Positions 28,264 to 37,450 of a stretch of DNA of 64,000 nucleotides are shown one piece after another. A model generated the notes under the pieces. That model was not told where the DNA came from and did no database searches. It saw nothing but the letters and a program-made list of their open reading frames with translations. Every line of letters starts with the position of its first letter. Within the stretch, counting starts at the first letter, position 1. Source of the DNA: Sphingomonadales bacterium. Its GTDB lineage: Bacteria; Pseudomonadota; Alphaproteobacteria; Sphingomonadales; Sphingomonadaceae. The position numbers and the translations under genes are program-made. The stretch lies in assembly GCA_004173185.1 (NCBI GenBank), contig SEFZ01000008.1, forward strand, positions 62,001 through 126,000, in the 5' to 3' direction.

Positions 28264-29021
28264 GCCGCTTCGCCGGCAAGAGGATCGTGGTGACGGGCGC
28301 TGCGCAGGGCATCGGCCGCGAAGTCGCCCGCCGCGCGGTGGCCGAGGGCGGGCGCGTGACGCTGGTCGATCAGGCCGCGTTCGTTGGCGAAGTTGCCCAG
28401 GAAGTGGGTGGCCACGCCTTTCGCTGCGATCTCGAAACTTATCAGGGCGCGGCGGATGCAGTCGAGGCGGCGCGCGCGCTGTTCGGCGGCGTGGACGTGC
28501 TGATCAACAATGTCGGCGGCGCGATCCGGATGCGCCCCTTCGCCGAGTTCGAGCCCGAGCAGATCGAGGCCGAGATCCGCCGTTCGCTGATGCCAACCTT
28601 GTGGTGCTGCCGGGCGGTGCTGCCGGTCATGCTCGCTCAGGGTGGCGGGACGATCGTCAATGTCTCGTCCAACGCGACGCGCGGCATCCGGCGCGTGCCC
28701 TATTCGGCGGCAAAGGGCGGCATCAACGCCCTGACCCAGAGCCTGGCCATGGAATATGGCGAGGCGGGCATCCGCGTCGTCGCGACCGCGCCGGGCGGAA
28801 CGGCAGCGCCAGCGCGCCGCGTCCCCCGCAACGCTGCGGGCGATACCGAACAGGAACAGGCATGGATGGCCGATGCGGTGGCGCAGGTCACTTCATCGAC
28901 GTTTGTGAAGCGCTACGGGACGATCGACGAGCAGGTTGCTCCGATCCTCTTCCTCGCCTCTGACGAGGCATCCTATATCACGGGCACCGTGCTGCCGGTC
29001 GCTGGCGGCGATCTGGGTTGA
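28260..29021 (+). CDS. benD: Benzoate dihydrodiol dehydrogenase (short-chain dehydrogenase)
   Basis: The 253-residue SDR oxidises and decarboxylates 1,2-dihydroxycyclohexa-3,5-diene-1-carboxylate to catechol, producing NADH. The cofactor motif TGAAQGIG, INNVGG, the catalytic Ser in NVSSNATRG and the YSAAK dyad are present. The NVGGAIRMRPFAEFEPEQIEAEI region is typical of BenD/XylL rather than generic SDRs. Start overlaps benC. Confidence 0.94.
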   Translation: MSRFAGKRIVVTGAAQGIGREVARRAVAEGGRVTLVDQAAFVGEVAQEVGGHAFRCDLETYQGAADAVEAARALFGGVDVLINNVGGAIRMRPFAEFEPEQIEAEIRRSLMPTLWCCRAVLPVMLAQGGGTIVNVSSNATRGIRRVPYSAAKGGINALTQSLAMEYGEAGIRVVATAPGGTAAPARRVPRNAAGDTEQEQAWMADAVAQVTSSTFVKRYGTIDEQVAPILFLASDEASYITGTVLPVAGGDLG

Positions 29022-29034
29022 ATAAGGAAATGTC

Positions 29035-29745
29035 ATGCTGAACAAAGTCTATGAAAGCCCCGCAGCCGCGCTGGATGGCTTGTTGTTCGATGGCATGACG
29101 ATCATGTCCGGCGGCTTTGGCCTGTCCGGCAATCCGGAGAGCCTGATCCCCGAGATACGGGCGCATGGGGCCAAGGGCCTTACCGTCATCTCGAACAATG
29201 CCGGCGCCGACGGGTTCGGATTGTGGATGCTGCTGGAAAGCCGCCAGATCGCCAAGATGATCTCGTCTTATGTCGGTGAGAACAAATTGTTCGAACAGCA
29301 ATATCTGTCCGGCGAACTCGAACTGGAACTCACGCCCCAGGGCACGTTGGCGGAGCGCATCCGGGCAGGAGGCGCTGGCATTCCGGCTTTCTATACCAAG
29401 ACCGGCGTCGGCACCGTGGTGGCCGAAGGCAAACCGACCGAGATTTTCGAGGGCGAGGAATATGTCCGCGAAAACTGGCTCCGCGCCGACCTGTCTATCG
29501 TCAAGGCATGGCGCGCGGATCCGGCGGGCAATCTGATGTTCCGCAAGACCGCGCGCAACTTCAATCCGAACATGGCCACGGCGGGCAAGATCACCGTGGT
29601 CGAGGTCGAAGAGATCGTCGAGGCAGGCAGCTTCGACCCCGACTGCATCCACACGCCCGGCATCTATGTCGATCGGATCGTGAAGAGCACAATCAACGAA
29701 AAGCGGATCGAAAAATTGACGGTCCGCGAGCAGGAGCCGGCATGA
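29035..29745 (+). CDS. pcaI: 3-oxoadipate CoA-transferase subunit A
   Basis: The 236-residue alpha chain of a class I CoA-transferase (PcaI/CatI, SCOT-like) carries the CoA-binding signature [13 protein letters not shown] near residues 24-36. With subunit B it transfers CoA from succinyl-CoA to 3-oxoadipate. [13 protein letters not shown] and the [17 protein letters not shown] region agree with the family. The stop overlaps the subunit B start by four bases. Because it sits in a cat operon the name catI is equally suitable. Confidence 0.94.
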   Translation: MLNKVYESPAAALDGLLFDGMTIMSGGFGLSGNPESLIPEIRAHGAKGLTVISNNAGADGFGLWMLLESRQIAKMISSYVGENKLFEQQYLSGELELELTPQGTLAERIRAGGAGIPAFYTKTGVGTVVAEGKPTEIFEGEEYVRENWLRADLSIVKAWRADPAGNLMFRKTARNFNPNMATAGKITVVEVEEIVEAGSFDPDCIHTPGIYVDRIVKSTINEKRIEKLTVREQEPA

Positions 29746-30398
29746 TGGCGTGGACCCGTGACGAGATGGCGGCGCGCGCCGCACAGGAATTGCGCGATGG
29801 CTTTTATGTCAATCTGGGCATCGGCATCCCGACGCTCGTGGCCAACCATGTGCCCGCGGACGTGGACGTCACGCTGCAATCCGAAAACGGGATGCTGGGC
29901 ATCGGCCCATTCCCGGTTCTGGCCGATGTCGATCCCGATCTGATCAATGCCGGCAAACAGACGATCACCGCGCTGCCAACGTCGAGCTTCTTCTCCTCGG
30001 CGGACAGCTTCGCGATGATCCGGGGCGGCCATATCGACATGGCGGTCCTCGGCGCGATGGAAGTCAGCGCAGATGGTGACATCGCGAACTGGACGATCCC
30101 CGGCAAGATGGTGAAGGGCATGGGCGGCGCGATGGACTTGGTCGCCGGCGTCAAGCGCGTCGTTGTGCTGATGGATCACGCCAACAGGGCTGGCGCGCCG
30201 AAGATTCTGCCCGTCTGCTCGCTGCCGCTGACAGGCAAGGCCTGTGTGGATCTTATCATCACCGATCTGTGCGTGATGGCATGCGACAAGCCCGGCCTCC
30301 GGCTGATCGAACTCGCGCCCGGCGTGACGGTTGACGAGGTTCGCGCCAAGACCGCTGCCGCGTTCGTCGTAGATGCCGCGCTCGAGCAGGCCGCCTGA
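29742..30398 (+). CDS. pcaJ: 3-oxoadipate CoA-transferase subunit B
   Basis: The 218-residue beta chain carries the catalytic Glu in [12 protein letters not shown] and the [15 protein letters not shown] motif. It completes the 3-oxoadipate:succinyl-CoA transferase with the preceding gene. Two adjacent ATG codons occur; the first (29742) is in the ATGA overlap with pcaI and is preferred. The frame is open far upstream (to 29508) only because it overlaps pcaI. The stop codon overlaps the next start by one base. Confidence 0.94.
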   Translation: MMAWTRDEMAARAAQELRDGFYVNLGIGIPTLVANHVPADVDVTLQSENGMLGIGPFPVLADVDPDLINAGKQTITALPTSSFFSSADSFAMIRGGHIDMAVLGAMEVSADGDIANWTIPGKMVKGMGGAMDLVAGVKRVVVLMDHANRAGAPKILPVCSLPLTGKACVDLIITDLCVMACDKPGLRLIELAPGVTVDEVRAKTAAAFVVDAALEQAA

Positions 30399-31189
30399 TG
30401 CCTTTCGTGATTCAGAACGGCGCCCGGATTTACTGGAAGCTCGAGGGCGAGCGGAGCAATCCGCCGCTGGTGCTCCTCAATTCCATCGGTTCGGACATGG
30501 ACTTGTGGGCACCGGTATTGCCGTTGCTGCGCCCGCATTTCGCTTTGCTGCGGATCGATACGCGCGGCCATGGCGCGTCGGATGCGCCGCACGGCGATTA
30601 CTCGATGACCGAACTTGCCGACGATGTGACGGCGGTGATGGACGAAGCCGGGATCGACGCGGCGATCATCGCAGGCGTCTCGCTGGGGGGTATGATCGCT
30701 ATGCAGCTTGCGCTGGATACGCCGCGGCGCGTGACCGGGCTGGCCGCGATCTGCACCTCCGCCACGATGGACCCTGCTGCCTGGGCAGTGCGGGTGGATA
30801 CGGTGCGGACCGGCGGGCTGGTGGCGATCGCCGATCTCGCAATGGGGCGTTTCCTCTCGCCTGCATTCATTGCTCAGCATCCTGACGTCGCGGCGACCGT
30901 GCGGCGTGGCCTGCTCCTCTCATCACCCGCCGGTTATGCCGGATGCGGTGCCGCGATCCGCGACATGGCGCTGGTCGAACGGCTAGGCGAAATCGCGTGC
31001 CCGACCTTGGTCGTTACCGGCACGCTCGACACTTCCACGCCGTTTGAGGGGCATGGCGAACATCTGATCGCCGGCATCAAAAATGCTCGCCACGTAGCGC
31101 TGGATGCAGCACATCTGGCACCGCTCGACGCACCGGAGGCCCTGGCCTCGGCGCTGAGATCGTTCCTGCCCGTTGGAGACATTCGCTGA
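30398..31189 (+). CDS. pcaD: 3-oxoadipate enol-lactonase
   Basis: The 263-residue alpha/beta hydrolase hydrolyses 3-oxoadipate enol-lactone to 3-oxoadipate. The nucleophile Ser lies in AGVSLGGMIAMQ, the acid Asp in VTGTLDTSTPFEGH and the base His in LDAAHLAPLDAPEAL. The DTRGHGASDAPHGDYS loop is typical of PcaD/CatD. The ATG shares a base with the pcaJ stop (TGATG). Its own stop is overlapped by an unusual CTG start of the thiolase. Confidence 0.94.
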   Translation: MPFVIQNGARIYWKLEGERSNPPLVLLNSIGSDMDLWAPVLPLLRPHFALLRIDTRGHGASDAPHGDYSMTELADDVTAVMDEAGIDAAIIAGVSLGGMIAMQLALDTPRRVTGLAAICTSATMDPAAWAVRVDTVRTGGLVAIADLAMGRFLSPAFIAQHPDVAATVRRGLLLSSPAGYAGCGAAIRDMALVERLGEIACPTLVVTGTLDTSTPFEGHGEHLIAGIKNARHVALDAAHLAPLDAPEALASALRSFLPVGDIR

Positions 31190-32388
31190 CCCACGCTTTC
31201 ATCTGCGACGCAATCCGCACGCCCATCGGAAAACTGAACGGCGCCTTGTCGACGGTGCGCGCGGATGATCTTGCCGCGCTGCCGATCCATGCACTTGTCG
31301 AGCGCAATCCGGGCGTGGACTGGGCTGCGGTGGACGATGTGATCCTCGGTTGCGCCAATCAGGCGGGCGAAGACAATCGCAACGTCGCGCGGATGGCGCT
31401 GCTGCTGGCGGGCCTGCCGGAAACGGTCCCCGGCGTCACGGTGAACCGGCTGTGCGCATCCGGTCTGAACGCGGTCGGTTCTGCGGCGCAAGCCATTCGC
31501 TCCGGCGATGCCGATCTGCTGATCGCGGGCGGCGTGGAAAGCATGACGCGCGCGCCCTATGTTATGGGCAAGGCGATAACCCCATTTGATCGCGCCCAGA
31601 AGCTTGAGGACACGACCTTGGGCTGGCGCTTCGTAAATCCCGCGATGCGCGATGCTTATGGCGTGGAGACCATGCCGCAGACCGGCGAGAACGTGGCCGA
31701 TCAGTGGAAGGTTTCGCGCGAGGACCAGGACGCTTTCGCTTTCGCCAGCCAGCAAAAGGCCGCAGCCGCCCAGGCATCGGGTCGTTTCGCCACCGAGCTC
31801 GTGCCGGTCGTCATCCCGCAGCGGAAGGGCGATCCGGTTATTTTCTCCGCCGACGAGCATCTCCGCGCGTCGACCATGGAGGCATTGGCTGCGCTCAAGC
31901 CGGTCGTGCGGCCCGGTGGCACGGTGACTGCCGGCAACGCCTCTGGCCTGAACGATGGTGCGGCGGCGATGCTGATCGCGTCGGAACAGGCAGCGGCGAA
32001 ACATGGCCTGACGCCGCGCGCGCGGGTGGTGGCGATGACGGCGGCGGGCGTGGCCCCCAGCATCATGGGCGTCGGCCCGGTGGATGCGGCGCGGCGGCTG
32101 TTCGCGCGGACCAACATCGACGCGACGCAACTCGACGTAATCGAATTGAACGAGGCTTTTGCGAGCCAGGCCATCGCCACGCTGCGTGACCTGGGCATCG
32201 ATCCGGCCGACGAGCGGGTCAACCGCAATGGCGGCGCGATTGCGCTGGGCCATCCGCTCGGGATGTCGGGCGCGCGCATCGCGATGAGCGCAGTCGAGGA
32301 GTTGCAGCGCACGCAGGGGCGTTACGCGCTCGTCTTCCTGTGCATCGGCGTAGGGCAGGGCGTTGCCGTGCTGCTTGAGCGCGTCTGA
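31186..32388 (+). CDS. pcaF: 3-oxoadipyl-CoA thiolase (apparent CTG start)
   Basis: The 400-residue thiolase splits 3-oxoadipyl-CoA into succinyl-CoA and acetyl-CoA. The nucleophilic Cys lies in VNRLCASGLNA, the catalytic His in NGGAIALGHPLGMSGAR and the second Cys in FLCIGVGQG. The family N-terminus (MxxAFICDAIRTPIG) can be made only if translation begins at CTG 31186: no ATG, GTG or TTG lies in that frame between there and about 31150, and the first standard codon inside is TTG 31246, which would remove 20 residues including the first strand. GGAG stands about 7 bases before the CTG, and CTGA overlaps the pcaD stop exactly as an ATGA would. Confidence 0.9.
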   Translation: MTHAFICDAIRTPIGKLNGALSTVRADDLAALPIHALVERNPGVDWAAVDDVILGCANQAGEDNRNVARMALLLAGLPETVPGVTVNRLCASGLNAVGSAAQAIRSGDADLLIAGGVESMTRAPYVMGKAITPFDRAQKLEDTTLGWRFVNPAMRDAYGVETMPQTGENVADQWKVSREDQDAFAFASQQKAAAAQASGRFATELVPVVIPQRKGDPVIFSADEHLRASTMEALAALKPVVRPGGTVTAGNASGLNDGAAAMLIASEQAAAKHGLTPRARVVAMTAAGVAPSIMGVGPVDAARRLFARTNIDATQLDVIELNEAFASQAIATLRDLGIDPADERVNRNGGAIALGHPLGMSGARIAMSAVEELQRTQGRYALVFLCIGVGQGVAVLLERV

Positions 32389-32461
32389 AAACCGAACAGA
32401 ATAGCCGGCTGGTTCCGCCAAAGGGGGCGGACCGGCACAATGCGATACGAAAATCAGGCCA

Positions 32462-32481
32462 GCACCACGGTAAAGTGGTGC
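32462..32481. other. Hairpin in the pcaF-permease intergenic region
   Basis: A perfect 7-bp stem (32462-32468 with 32475-32481) with a 6-base loop lies 34 bases before the permease start. A second imperfect GC-rich hairpin spans roughly 32406-32438. No T-run follows on the plus strand, so an attenuating or message-processing role is as likely as termination. The loop-proximal GGTAAAGTGG is repeated at 32510-32519 over the permease start. Confidence 0.4.
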
Positions 32482-32515
32482 CGAGCAAAAAAAGATAAAA
32501 CGGGGGACGGGTAAA

Positions 32516-33778
32516 GTGGACAAGCAAGTTGGCTCCACACGGAGCATGATCGTGATCGCGCTGCTGACGGCGGGGCTGATCTTCGATGGCTTCGATCTCG
32601 TCGTCTATGGAACGATCGTCCCGACCTTCCTGCGCGATCCCTCGCAGATCGGCCCCGTCGATACGCGGATGGCGGGCCTGCTTGGCAGCTGGGCGCTGAT
32701 CGGCGTGCTGGTCGGCGCGCTGCTTGTCGGAACCTTCATCGACAAGATCGGCCGCCGCAAGGTGCTGCTGGTATCCTATGCGTGGTTCGGGCTCGGCATG
32801 CTGCTGACTGCGTTCAGCCACAGCACGCTGGTTTTCGGCTCGCTGCGATTTTTCACCGGCCTTGGCGTTGGTGGCGTGCTGGCAACAACAGGCGCGCTCG
32901 TCGCCGAATATGCCCCGCCGCATCGCCGCAACCTGTTCACCGCGATCGCCTATTCCGGAGTCCCGATGGGGAGCCTGTTGGCGGCCGTGACGGCCATGTT
33001 GCTCGCGGACGATATTGGCTGGCGGGGCATGATGCTGATCGGCGCGTTGCCGCTCGTGACCCTGCTGCCGCTCGCCTGGATATTCCTCGATGAATCGCCG
33101 GCATGGCTCTCGGAGCGTAAGGCGCGGAGCGAAGCTGCGCCGAGCGGCCCGGCTGTCGAGCGCGATGTGCCTGCCACCGCCGCGACCGGCTATCGCGGCC
33201 TGTTCCGCTATCACTTCGCCGATGCAATGCTGGTTGGCTTCATGAGCGCGATCGGGCTGCTGCTGGTCTATGCGCTGAACACCTGGCTGCCCGAACTGAT
33301 GATCCGGGCCGGCTTTGGCGCGACGCGGTCGCTGAGCTTCCTGGTCGTCATGAACGGCGGCGCGATCGGTGGCGCTTTGCTGGGCGCCTATCTTGCGGAC
33401 CGGAAAGACCCGCGCCGCGTGGTGGCGGTCACCTTCGCCATGGCGGCGGTGGCGATCCCGGCGCTTTCGCTGGGGCTCAGCTTCGCGCCGACGATGCTGC
33501 TCGTCGCCATTGTCGGCATCGGCACCAGCGGCACGCAGATCCTGATCTATGGCCTCGCGGCGACCCGCTTCCCCACGTCGGTGCGCGGAGCGGCGGTATC
33601 CTGGTGCGCCGGTTTCGGGCGGCTGGGCGGCGTCTGCGGCCCGCTAATCTGTGGGATGCTGTTGAGCGCAGGCCTCTCGATCGAGGCGGTGCTGCGCATC
33701 CTTGCGGTTACCGCGGTGGTTGGCCTGCTATGCGCGCTGGCGCTGCGGAAAGGCGCATCGGTAACCCCGCAGACCTGA
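32516..33778 (+). CDS. benK: Aromatic-acid MFS permease (BenK/PcaK-like)
   Basis: The 420-residue protein has twelve predicted membrane helices and the signatures of the aromatic acid:H+ symporter family: GFDLVVYGTIVP in helix 1 and GTFIDKIGRRKVLL between helices 2 and 3. A DRKDPRR loop appears at the equivalent site in the second half. It probably imports benzoate, given its place at the end of the ben/cat/pca operon. The start is GTG 32516 after a GGGGGACGGG stretch. The 127-base gap after pcaF may hold its own promoter. Naming as benK is by context; 4-hydroxybenzoate or another acid is possible. Confidence 0.85.
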   Translation: MDKQVGSTRSMIVIALLTAGLIFDGFDLVVYGTIVPTFLRDPSQIGPVDTRMAGLLGSWALIGVLVGALLVGTFIDKIGRRKVLLVSYAWFGLGMLLTAFSHSTLVFGSLRFFTGLGVGGVLATTGALVAEYAPPHRRNLFTAIAYSGVPMGSLLAAVTAMLLADDIGWRGMMLIGALPLVTLLPLAWIFLDESPAWLSERKARSEAAPSGPAVERDVPATAATGYRGLFRYHFADAMLVGFMSAIGLLLVYALNTWLPELMIRAGFGATRSLSFLVVMNGGAIGGALLGAYLADRKDPRRVVAVTFAMAAVAIPALSLGLSFAPTMLLVAIVGIGTSGTQILIYGLAATRFPTSVRGAAVSWCAGFGRLGGVCGPLICGMLLSAGLSIEAVLRILAVTAVVGLLCALALRKGASVTPQT

Positions 33779-33800
33779 TCGCGCAGACCTGATCGCAGCG

Positions 33801-34817
33801 TCACCGCGGAACGTGGGTGACCTGCGATCCGATGGTGGCGCCAAGCGCTTCGGCTACTTCCGTATCGAGGACGACACCGCCCTCCGCCGCTGCGATTTGC
33901 CCGGTACAGGCGCGGAACGCGGCCAGGTGACCGTTTGCGATCAGGCTTTCCGTACCGTTCGAGCCTAGATCGGCGATCCCGATCACCACGCCGTCCTTGG
34001 CGTCGCGGACCGTGGCGATCTCGTCGGTCGCCACGGTCATCGTCGGGCCGCCGTCAAAGATGTCGACATATTTGTCGAAGAGGAACCCCTCTTTCTCGAG
34101 CATGCGCATCGCCGGGCGGCCGGTGAGATGGGGCGTGCCGAGCACCTGCAACGCGCCCTCTGACAGCATCGCCTTGTAGATTGCGGTCTTGGGCATCAGA
34201 TCGGCGATGAACTGGTTGCCATGGACGGCATTGAACTCGTCGGCCTCGCGAAATGTCATGTCGAAGAACCGCCCACCAACGGCATCCCAGAACGGCGAAC
34301 GCCCGCCTTCATCGACGCCGCGCAGTTCCGCGATCGTGCGGTTGGCGAACCGGCTGCGGTGCATGTGCATGAAAAGATAGCGGCTGCGCGCCAGCAGCGC
34401 GCCATGGCCCGTCGATCGTTCGCTATCGTTGAGGAACAGGCCGCCCACTTCGGTCGCGCCGCTATGATCGGTGCACAAGGTGAGCAGTTCCGACGAAATG
34501 GTCCGCTCCAGCGCCTTGCTGTACTGGGCGAACTTGTCGATGCGATAGGTGTAGAAGGGCCAGTCCGATCCGATCCGCGAGAAGATCTGACAGGTGCCGC
34601 GCGCCTTGCCCGTTTCTGTGTCCTCCAGCAGGAACATGAACTTGTCATCGCCAATCTCGTCGCCTTCGCGCGCGAACGAAGCGCTGGCGACAGCGAGCTT
34701 TTCCCGCAGTTTTTCCTGATCCGGCGGCAAGTTCGTGAAGCCGCCGCCCGTGCTTTTGGCCATTTCGTACAGCGCCTGAAGGTCTTGGCTCCCTGCGGCC
34801 CGGATCACGTTTGCCAT
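33801..34817 (-). CDS. astA: Arginine N-succinyltransferase
   Basis: The 338-residue GNAT-fold enzyme transfers succinyl from succinyl-CoA to the alpha-amino group of arginine, first step of the AST pathway. VIRAAGSQDLQALYEMAKSTG at the N-terminus and ELRGVDEGGRSPFWDAVG, FIADLMPKTAIY and FDGGPTM are diagnostic of AstA. ATG 34817 is chosen because the upstream extension overlaps the M20 gene and lacks family similarity. It is the last visible gene of the operon and runs convergently towards the aromatic permease; astB would be expected in this neighbourhood but is absent. Confidence 0.93.
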   Translation of the reverse strand: MANVIRAAGSQDLQALYEMAKSTGGGFTNLPPDQEKLREKLAVASASFAREGDEIGDDKFMFLLEDTETGKARGTCQIFSRIGSDWPFYTYRIDKFAQYSKALERTISSELLTLCTDHSGATEVGGLFLNDSERSTGHGALLARSRYLFMHMHRSRFANRTIAELRGVDEGGRSPFWDAVGGRFFDMTFREADEFNAVHGNQFIADLMPKTAIYKAMLSEGALQVLGTPHLTGRPAMRMLEKEGFLFDKYVDIFDGGPTMTVATDEIATVRDAKDGVVIGIADLGSNGTESLIANGHLAAFRACTGQIAAAEGGVVLDTEVAEALGATIGSQVTHVPR

Positions 34818-34822
34818 CGCTC

Positions 34823-35995
34823 TTATTGCCCTTGATCGAGACGGCTGAGCACTAGCGTGGTCAGGCGCGCCTTGGGTATCAGTGAAAGAGTGTCGAGATA
34901 CTCGTCGGGCGAGTGGATGAACTCGCCAATCGCGCCCATCGTGTCGAGCACGGGAACGCCGCAATCCGCGATGTTGTTGCCATCGCAAACGCCGCCGGAA
35001 TCGGTCCAGGCGAGGGGCGCGCCCAATTCGGAGGCGGCCGCGCTCACCATCGCGAACAGCTTTTCGGTCGCGGGGGTGATCGGCTTGGCCGGCCGGCCCA
35101 TGCCGCCGTGGAGGCAGATGCGGACATCATGCTCGCGCCCGATTTCTTCGGTCAGCCGCGATACCAGTTCGGTCGATTCCGCCATCTCGTCCGAACCCTT
35201 GGGCCGGACGTTGAAGCGCAGGACGGCGAGATCGGGCACCACATTATTGGGGCCGCCGCCGTCGATCCGGGCGGGATTGATCGCCAGATCGGCCTTGCGC
35301 GCTTTGGAAAGGCGTAGCGCCAGATCGGACGCGGCGACGATCGCGTTGCGCCCGTCCTGCGGGTTGCGCCCGGCATGGGCGGCGCGTCCATGGATGAGCG
35401 CGGCATAATTGCCCGATCCGGGCCGCGCCCGCGCCATCACGCCGCCGGGCATGGTGGGCTCATAGGTCAAGGCGGCGTGCTTGCCCTGCGCGAGTTCGCG
35501 GATCAGCGCCGAGGAGGACAGCGAGCCGGTCTCTTCGTCGCTGTTGATGAGGATGTCGTAGCCGAGCGACGGCTTGGTCGCTTCGAACGCGCAAAGCCCT
35601 GCGAGCATGATGGCAAGGCCGGCTTTCATGTCGAGCACGCCCGGCCCGCGCAGGCGCTGGTCATCGAGCCAGACGCAGTGCTGGAACGGGTGATCGACCG
35701 GGAAGACGGTGTCCATATGGCCGGTGAGCAGGATGCGCCGTGAAGCCTCTGGCCGGACCCGCACGACAAGGTGCTGGCCCGCTTGCACGGTGACGATCTC
35801 GCCGGCCGGGCTGACGGACTCGACCGGGGCGGGGTCGATCAACTCCACGGTGCCGGGTAGAACAGAGAAGGCGCTGGCGAGTTCGCTGGCCATCGCGGCC
35901 AGCCCGGTCAAATTCTGTGTTCCCGAGTTGATCCCCGCCCAATGCAGGATCTGATCGAGCATCACGGAGCGCGCGTCGGGAGCCGATGTCGTCAC
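34823..35995 (-). CDS. M20-family metallopeptidase (carboxypeptidase G2-like) in the ast operon
   Basis: The 390-residue di-zinc M20 hydrolase resembles glutamate carboxypeptidase/CPG2. Metal and catalytic motifs are LLTGHMDTVFP, GPGVLDMKAGLAIML, and NSDEETGS with the general-base Glu; RAAHAGRNPQDGRNA belongs to the dimerisation domain. GTG 35995 is taken as start since GTGA overlaps the astD stop by four bases; upstream codons overlap astD. It lies between astD and astA, and no astE is seen. CPG2-type enzymes release glutamate from N-acyl groups, so desuccinylation of N-succinylglutamate (the AstE reaction) is a plausible inference. An alternative is an acetylornithine deacetylase-like role. 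Confidence 0.85.
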   Translation of the reverse strand: MTTSAPDARSVMLDQILHWAGINSGTQNLTGLAAMASELASAFSVLPGTVELIDPAPVESVSPAGEIVTVQAGQHLVVRVRPEASRRILLTGHMDTVFPVDHPFQHCVWLDDQRLRGPGVLDMKAGLAIMLAGLCAFEATKPSLGYDILINSDEETGSLSSSALIRELAQGKHAALTYEPTMPGGVMARARPGSGNYAALIHGRAAHAGRNPQDGRNAIVAASDLALRLSKARKADLAINPARIDGGGPNNVVPDLAVLRFNVRPKGSDEMAESTELVSRLTEEIGREHDVRICLHGGMGRPAKPITPATEKLFAMVSAAASELGAPLAWTDSGGVCDGNNIADCGVPVLDTMGAIGEFIHSPDEYLDTLSLIPKARLTTLVLSRLDQGQ

Positions 35996-37437
35996 GAACG
36001 CAGCAGGGGCTTGAGGCCCTCCCAATTGCCCGTCGCTTGTCCGGCCTCGAAGCTGGCCATCGGATAAGCGCAATAATCGGCTGCATAATAAGCGCTCGGC
36101 CGATGATTGCCGGACTCGCCAAAGCCGCCAAAGGGCAGCGAACCTGCCGCACCCGTGGTCGGGCGATTGCGATTGACGACGCCTGCGCGTGCTTCAAGGA
36201 CGAAGCGTTCCCACAAGCTGTCATCGCCCGTCACCAGACCGGCCGACAGGCCGAAGCGCGTATTGTTGGCGGATGCGATGGCGGCTTCGAACGTGGCCAC
36301 CCGCGTGATTTGCAGCACCGGCGCGAAAATCTCGTCATCGGGTGCGGTGATGCCGGTGACGTCGAGCATCGCCGGCGCGACAAAGGCCGCGCTGCGCCCC
36401 TCGACCGGATCGAGCGGGAGGATTGTGCGCGCACCCAATGCACTCAATTGCTGGACCTGCCCGCGAGCCACTTTGGCTGCGTGATCGGAGATTAGCGGAC
36501 CCATATAGGGTTCGGGCGTTTCGTCCCAGCGTCCGATCGGCAGGCGGCGGGCGAGATCGGCGACGGCGGAAACCACGGCATCGCCGAATGCACCGTTCGG
36601 CAGGATCAGGCGACGCGCGCACGAACAGCGCTGGCCCGCAGTGACGAAGGCCGACTGGACGATGACCGCAGCGGCTTCCTCCACGTCGCCGTCCCAGACG
36701 ATCAGCGGGTTGTTGCCGCCTAGTTCCAGTGCGAGGATTACATGCGGTCGATCCGCGAAATGGCGGCGGAAATGCATGCCGGTCGCCGCCGATCCGGTGA
36801 ACAACAGCCCGTCAATGTCGCCATCGATCAGCGCCGCTCCGGTCTCGCGTGCGCCCTGCACCACGGTGAGCACGCCATCGGGCAGTCCGGCCTCGGTCCA
36901 GGCGCGGCCCATGGCTTCGCCCACCGCAGGCGTCAGTTCGGAGGGCTTGAACACGATCGTATTGCCGGCGAGCAGGGCAGGGACGATGTGCCCGTTCGGA
37001 AGATGGCCGGGGAAATTATACGGCCCGAGCACGGCCATCACGCCGTGCGGCCTGTGCCGCAAAACGGCTTCGCCAAAGGCAGTTGCAGAGCGCCGCTCAC
37101 CCGTGCGCTCGGCCTGCGCGGTGATCGAGATTTCGACCTTGCCGACCATCGAGCCGACTTCCTGACGCGCTTCCCAAAGCGGCTTGCCCGTCTCGCGCGC
37201 GATCAGCTGCGCCAGTTCGTCGGTGCGTGCTTTGAGGACCGCTGCATATGCGCGGGCGATGGCAACGCGCTCGGCCAGCGGCGTCGATCCCCAGCCGGGG
37301 AAAGCGCGCCGCGCGGTGGAAAGCGCGCGGGAAACAGCCTCCGCCGATGCGATCGGGCCGCTCCAGACGATTTCGCCACTGGCCGGGCAATGCGAGGTGA
37401 GAAGCTGTTCTGTCACGTTGGTTTCGCCTGAATGCAT
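35992..37437 (-). CDS. astD: N-succinylglutamate 5-semialdehyde dehydrogenase
   Basis: The 481-residue NAD-dependent aldehyde dehydrogenase oxidises succinylglutamate semialdehyde to succinylglutamate. GPYNFPGHLPNGHIVPALLA, LALELGGNNPLIV with the catalytic Glu, SAFVTAGQRCSCARR with the catalytic Cys, and GGFGESGNHRPSAYYAADYCAYPM are characteristic of AstD. Start ATG 37437 lies 14 bases after the astC stop; GTG 37416 is an alternative with a comparable upstream sequence. The frame runs open to 37608 over the astC 3' end, which is not counted. Confidence 0.94.
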   Translation of the reverse strand: MHSGETNVTEQLLTSHCPASGEIVWSGPIASAEAVSRALSTARRAFPGWGSTPLAERVAIARAYAAVLKARTDELAQLIARETGKPLWEARQEVGSMVGKVEISITAQAERTGERRSATAFGEAVLRHRPHGVMAVLGPYNFPGHLPNGHIVPALLAGNTIVFKPSELTPAVGEAMGRAWTEAGLPDGVLTVVQGARETGAALIDGDIDGLLFTGSAATGMHFRRHFADRPHVILALELGGNNPLIVWDGDVEEAAAVIVQSAFVTAGQRCSCARRLILPNGAFGDAVVSAVADLARRLPIGRWDETPEPYMGPLISDHAAKVARGQVQQLSALGARTILPLDPVEGRSAAFVAPAMLDVTGITAPDDEIFAPVLQITRVATFEAAIASANNTRFGLSAGLVTGDDSLWERFVLEARAGVVNRNRPTTGAAGSLPFGGFGESGNHRPSAYYAADYCAYPMASFEAGQATGNWEGLKPLLRS

Positions 37438-37450
37438 GGGATTTTGGGGA

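Noticed and set aside
30934..32547. 537-codon minus-strand frame opposite pcaF
   Set aside because: No recognisable domain; mirrors the codon pattern of pcaF and pcaD.
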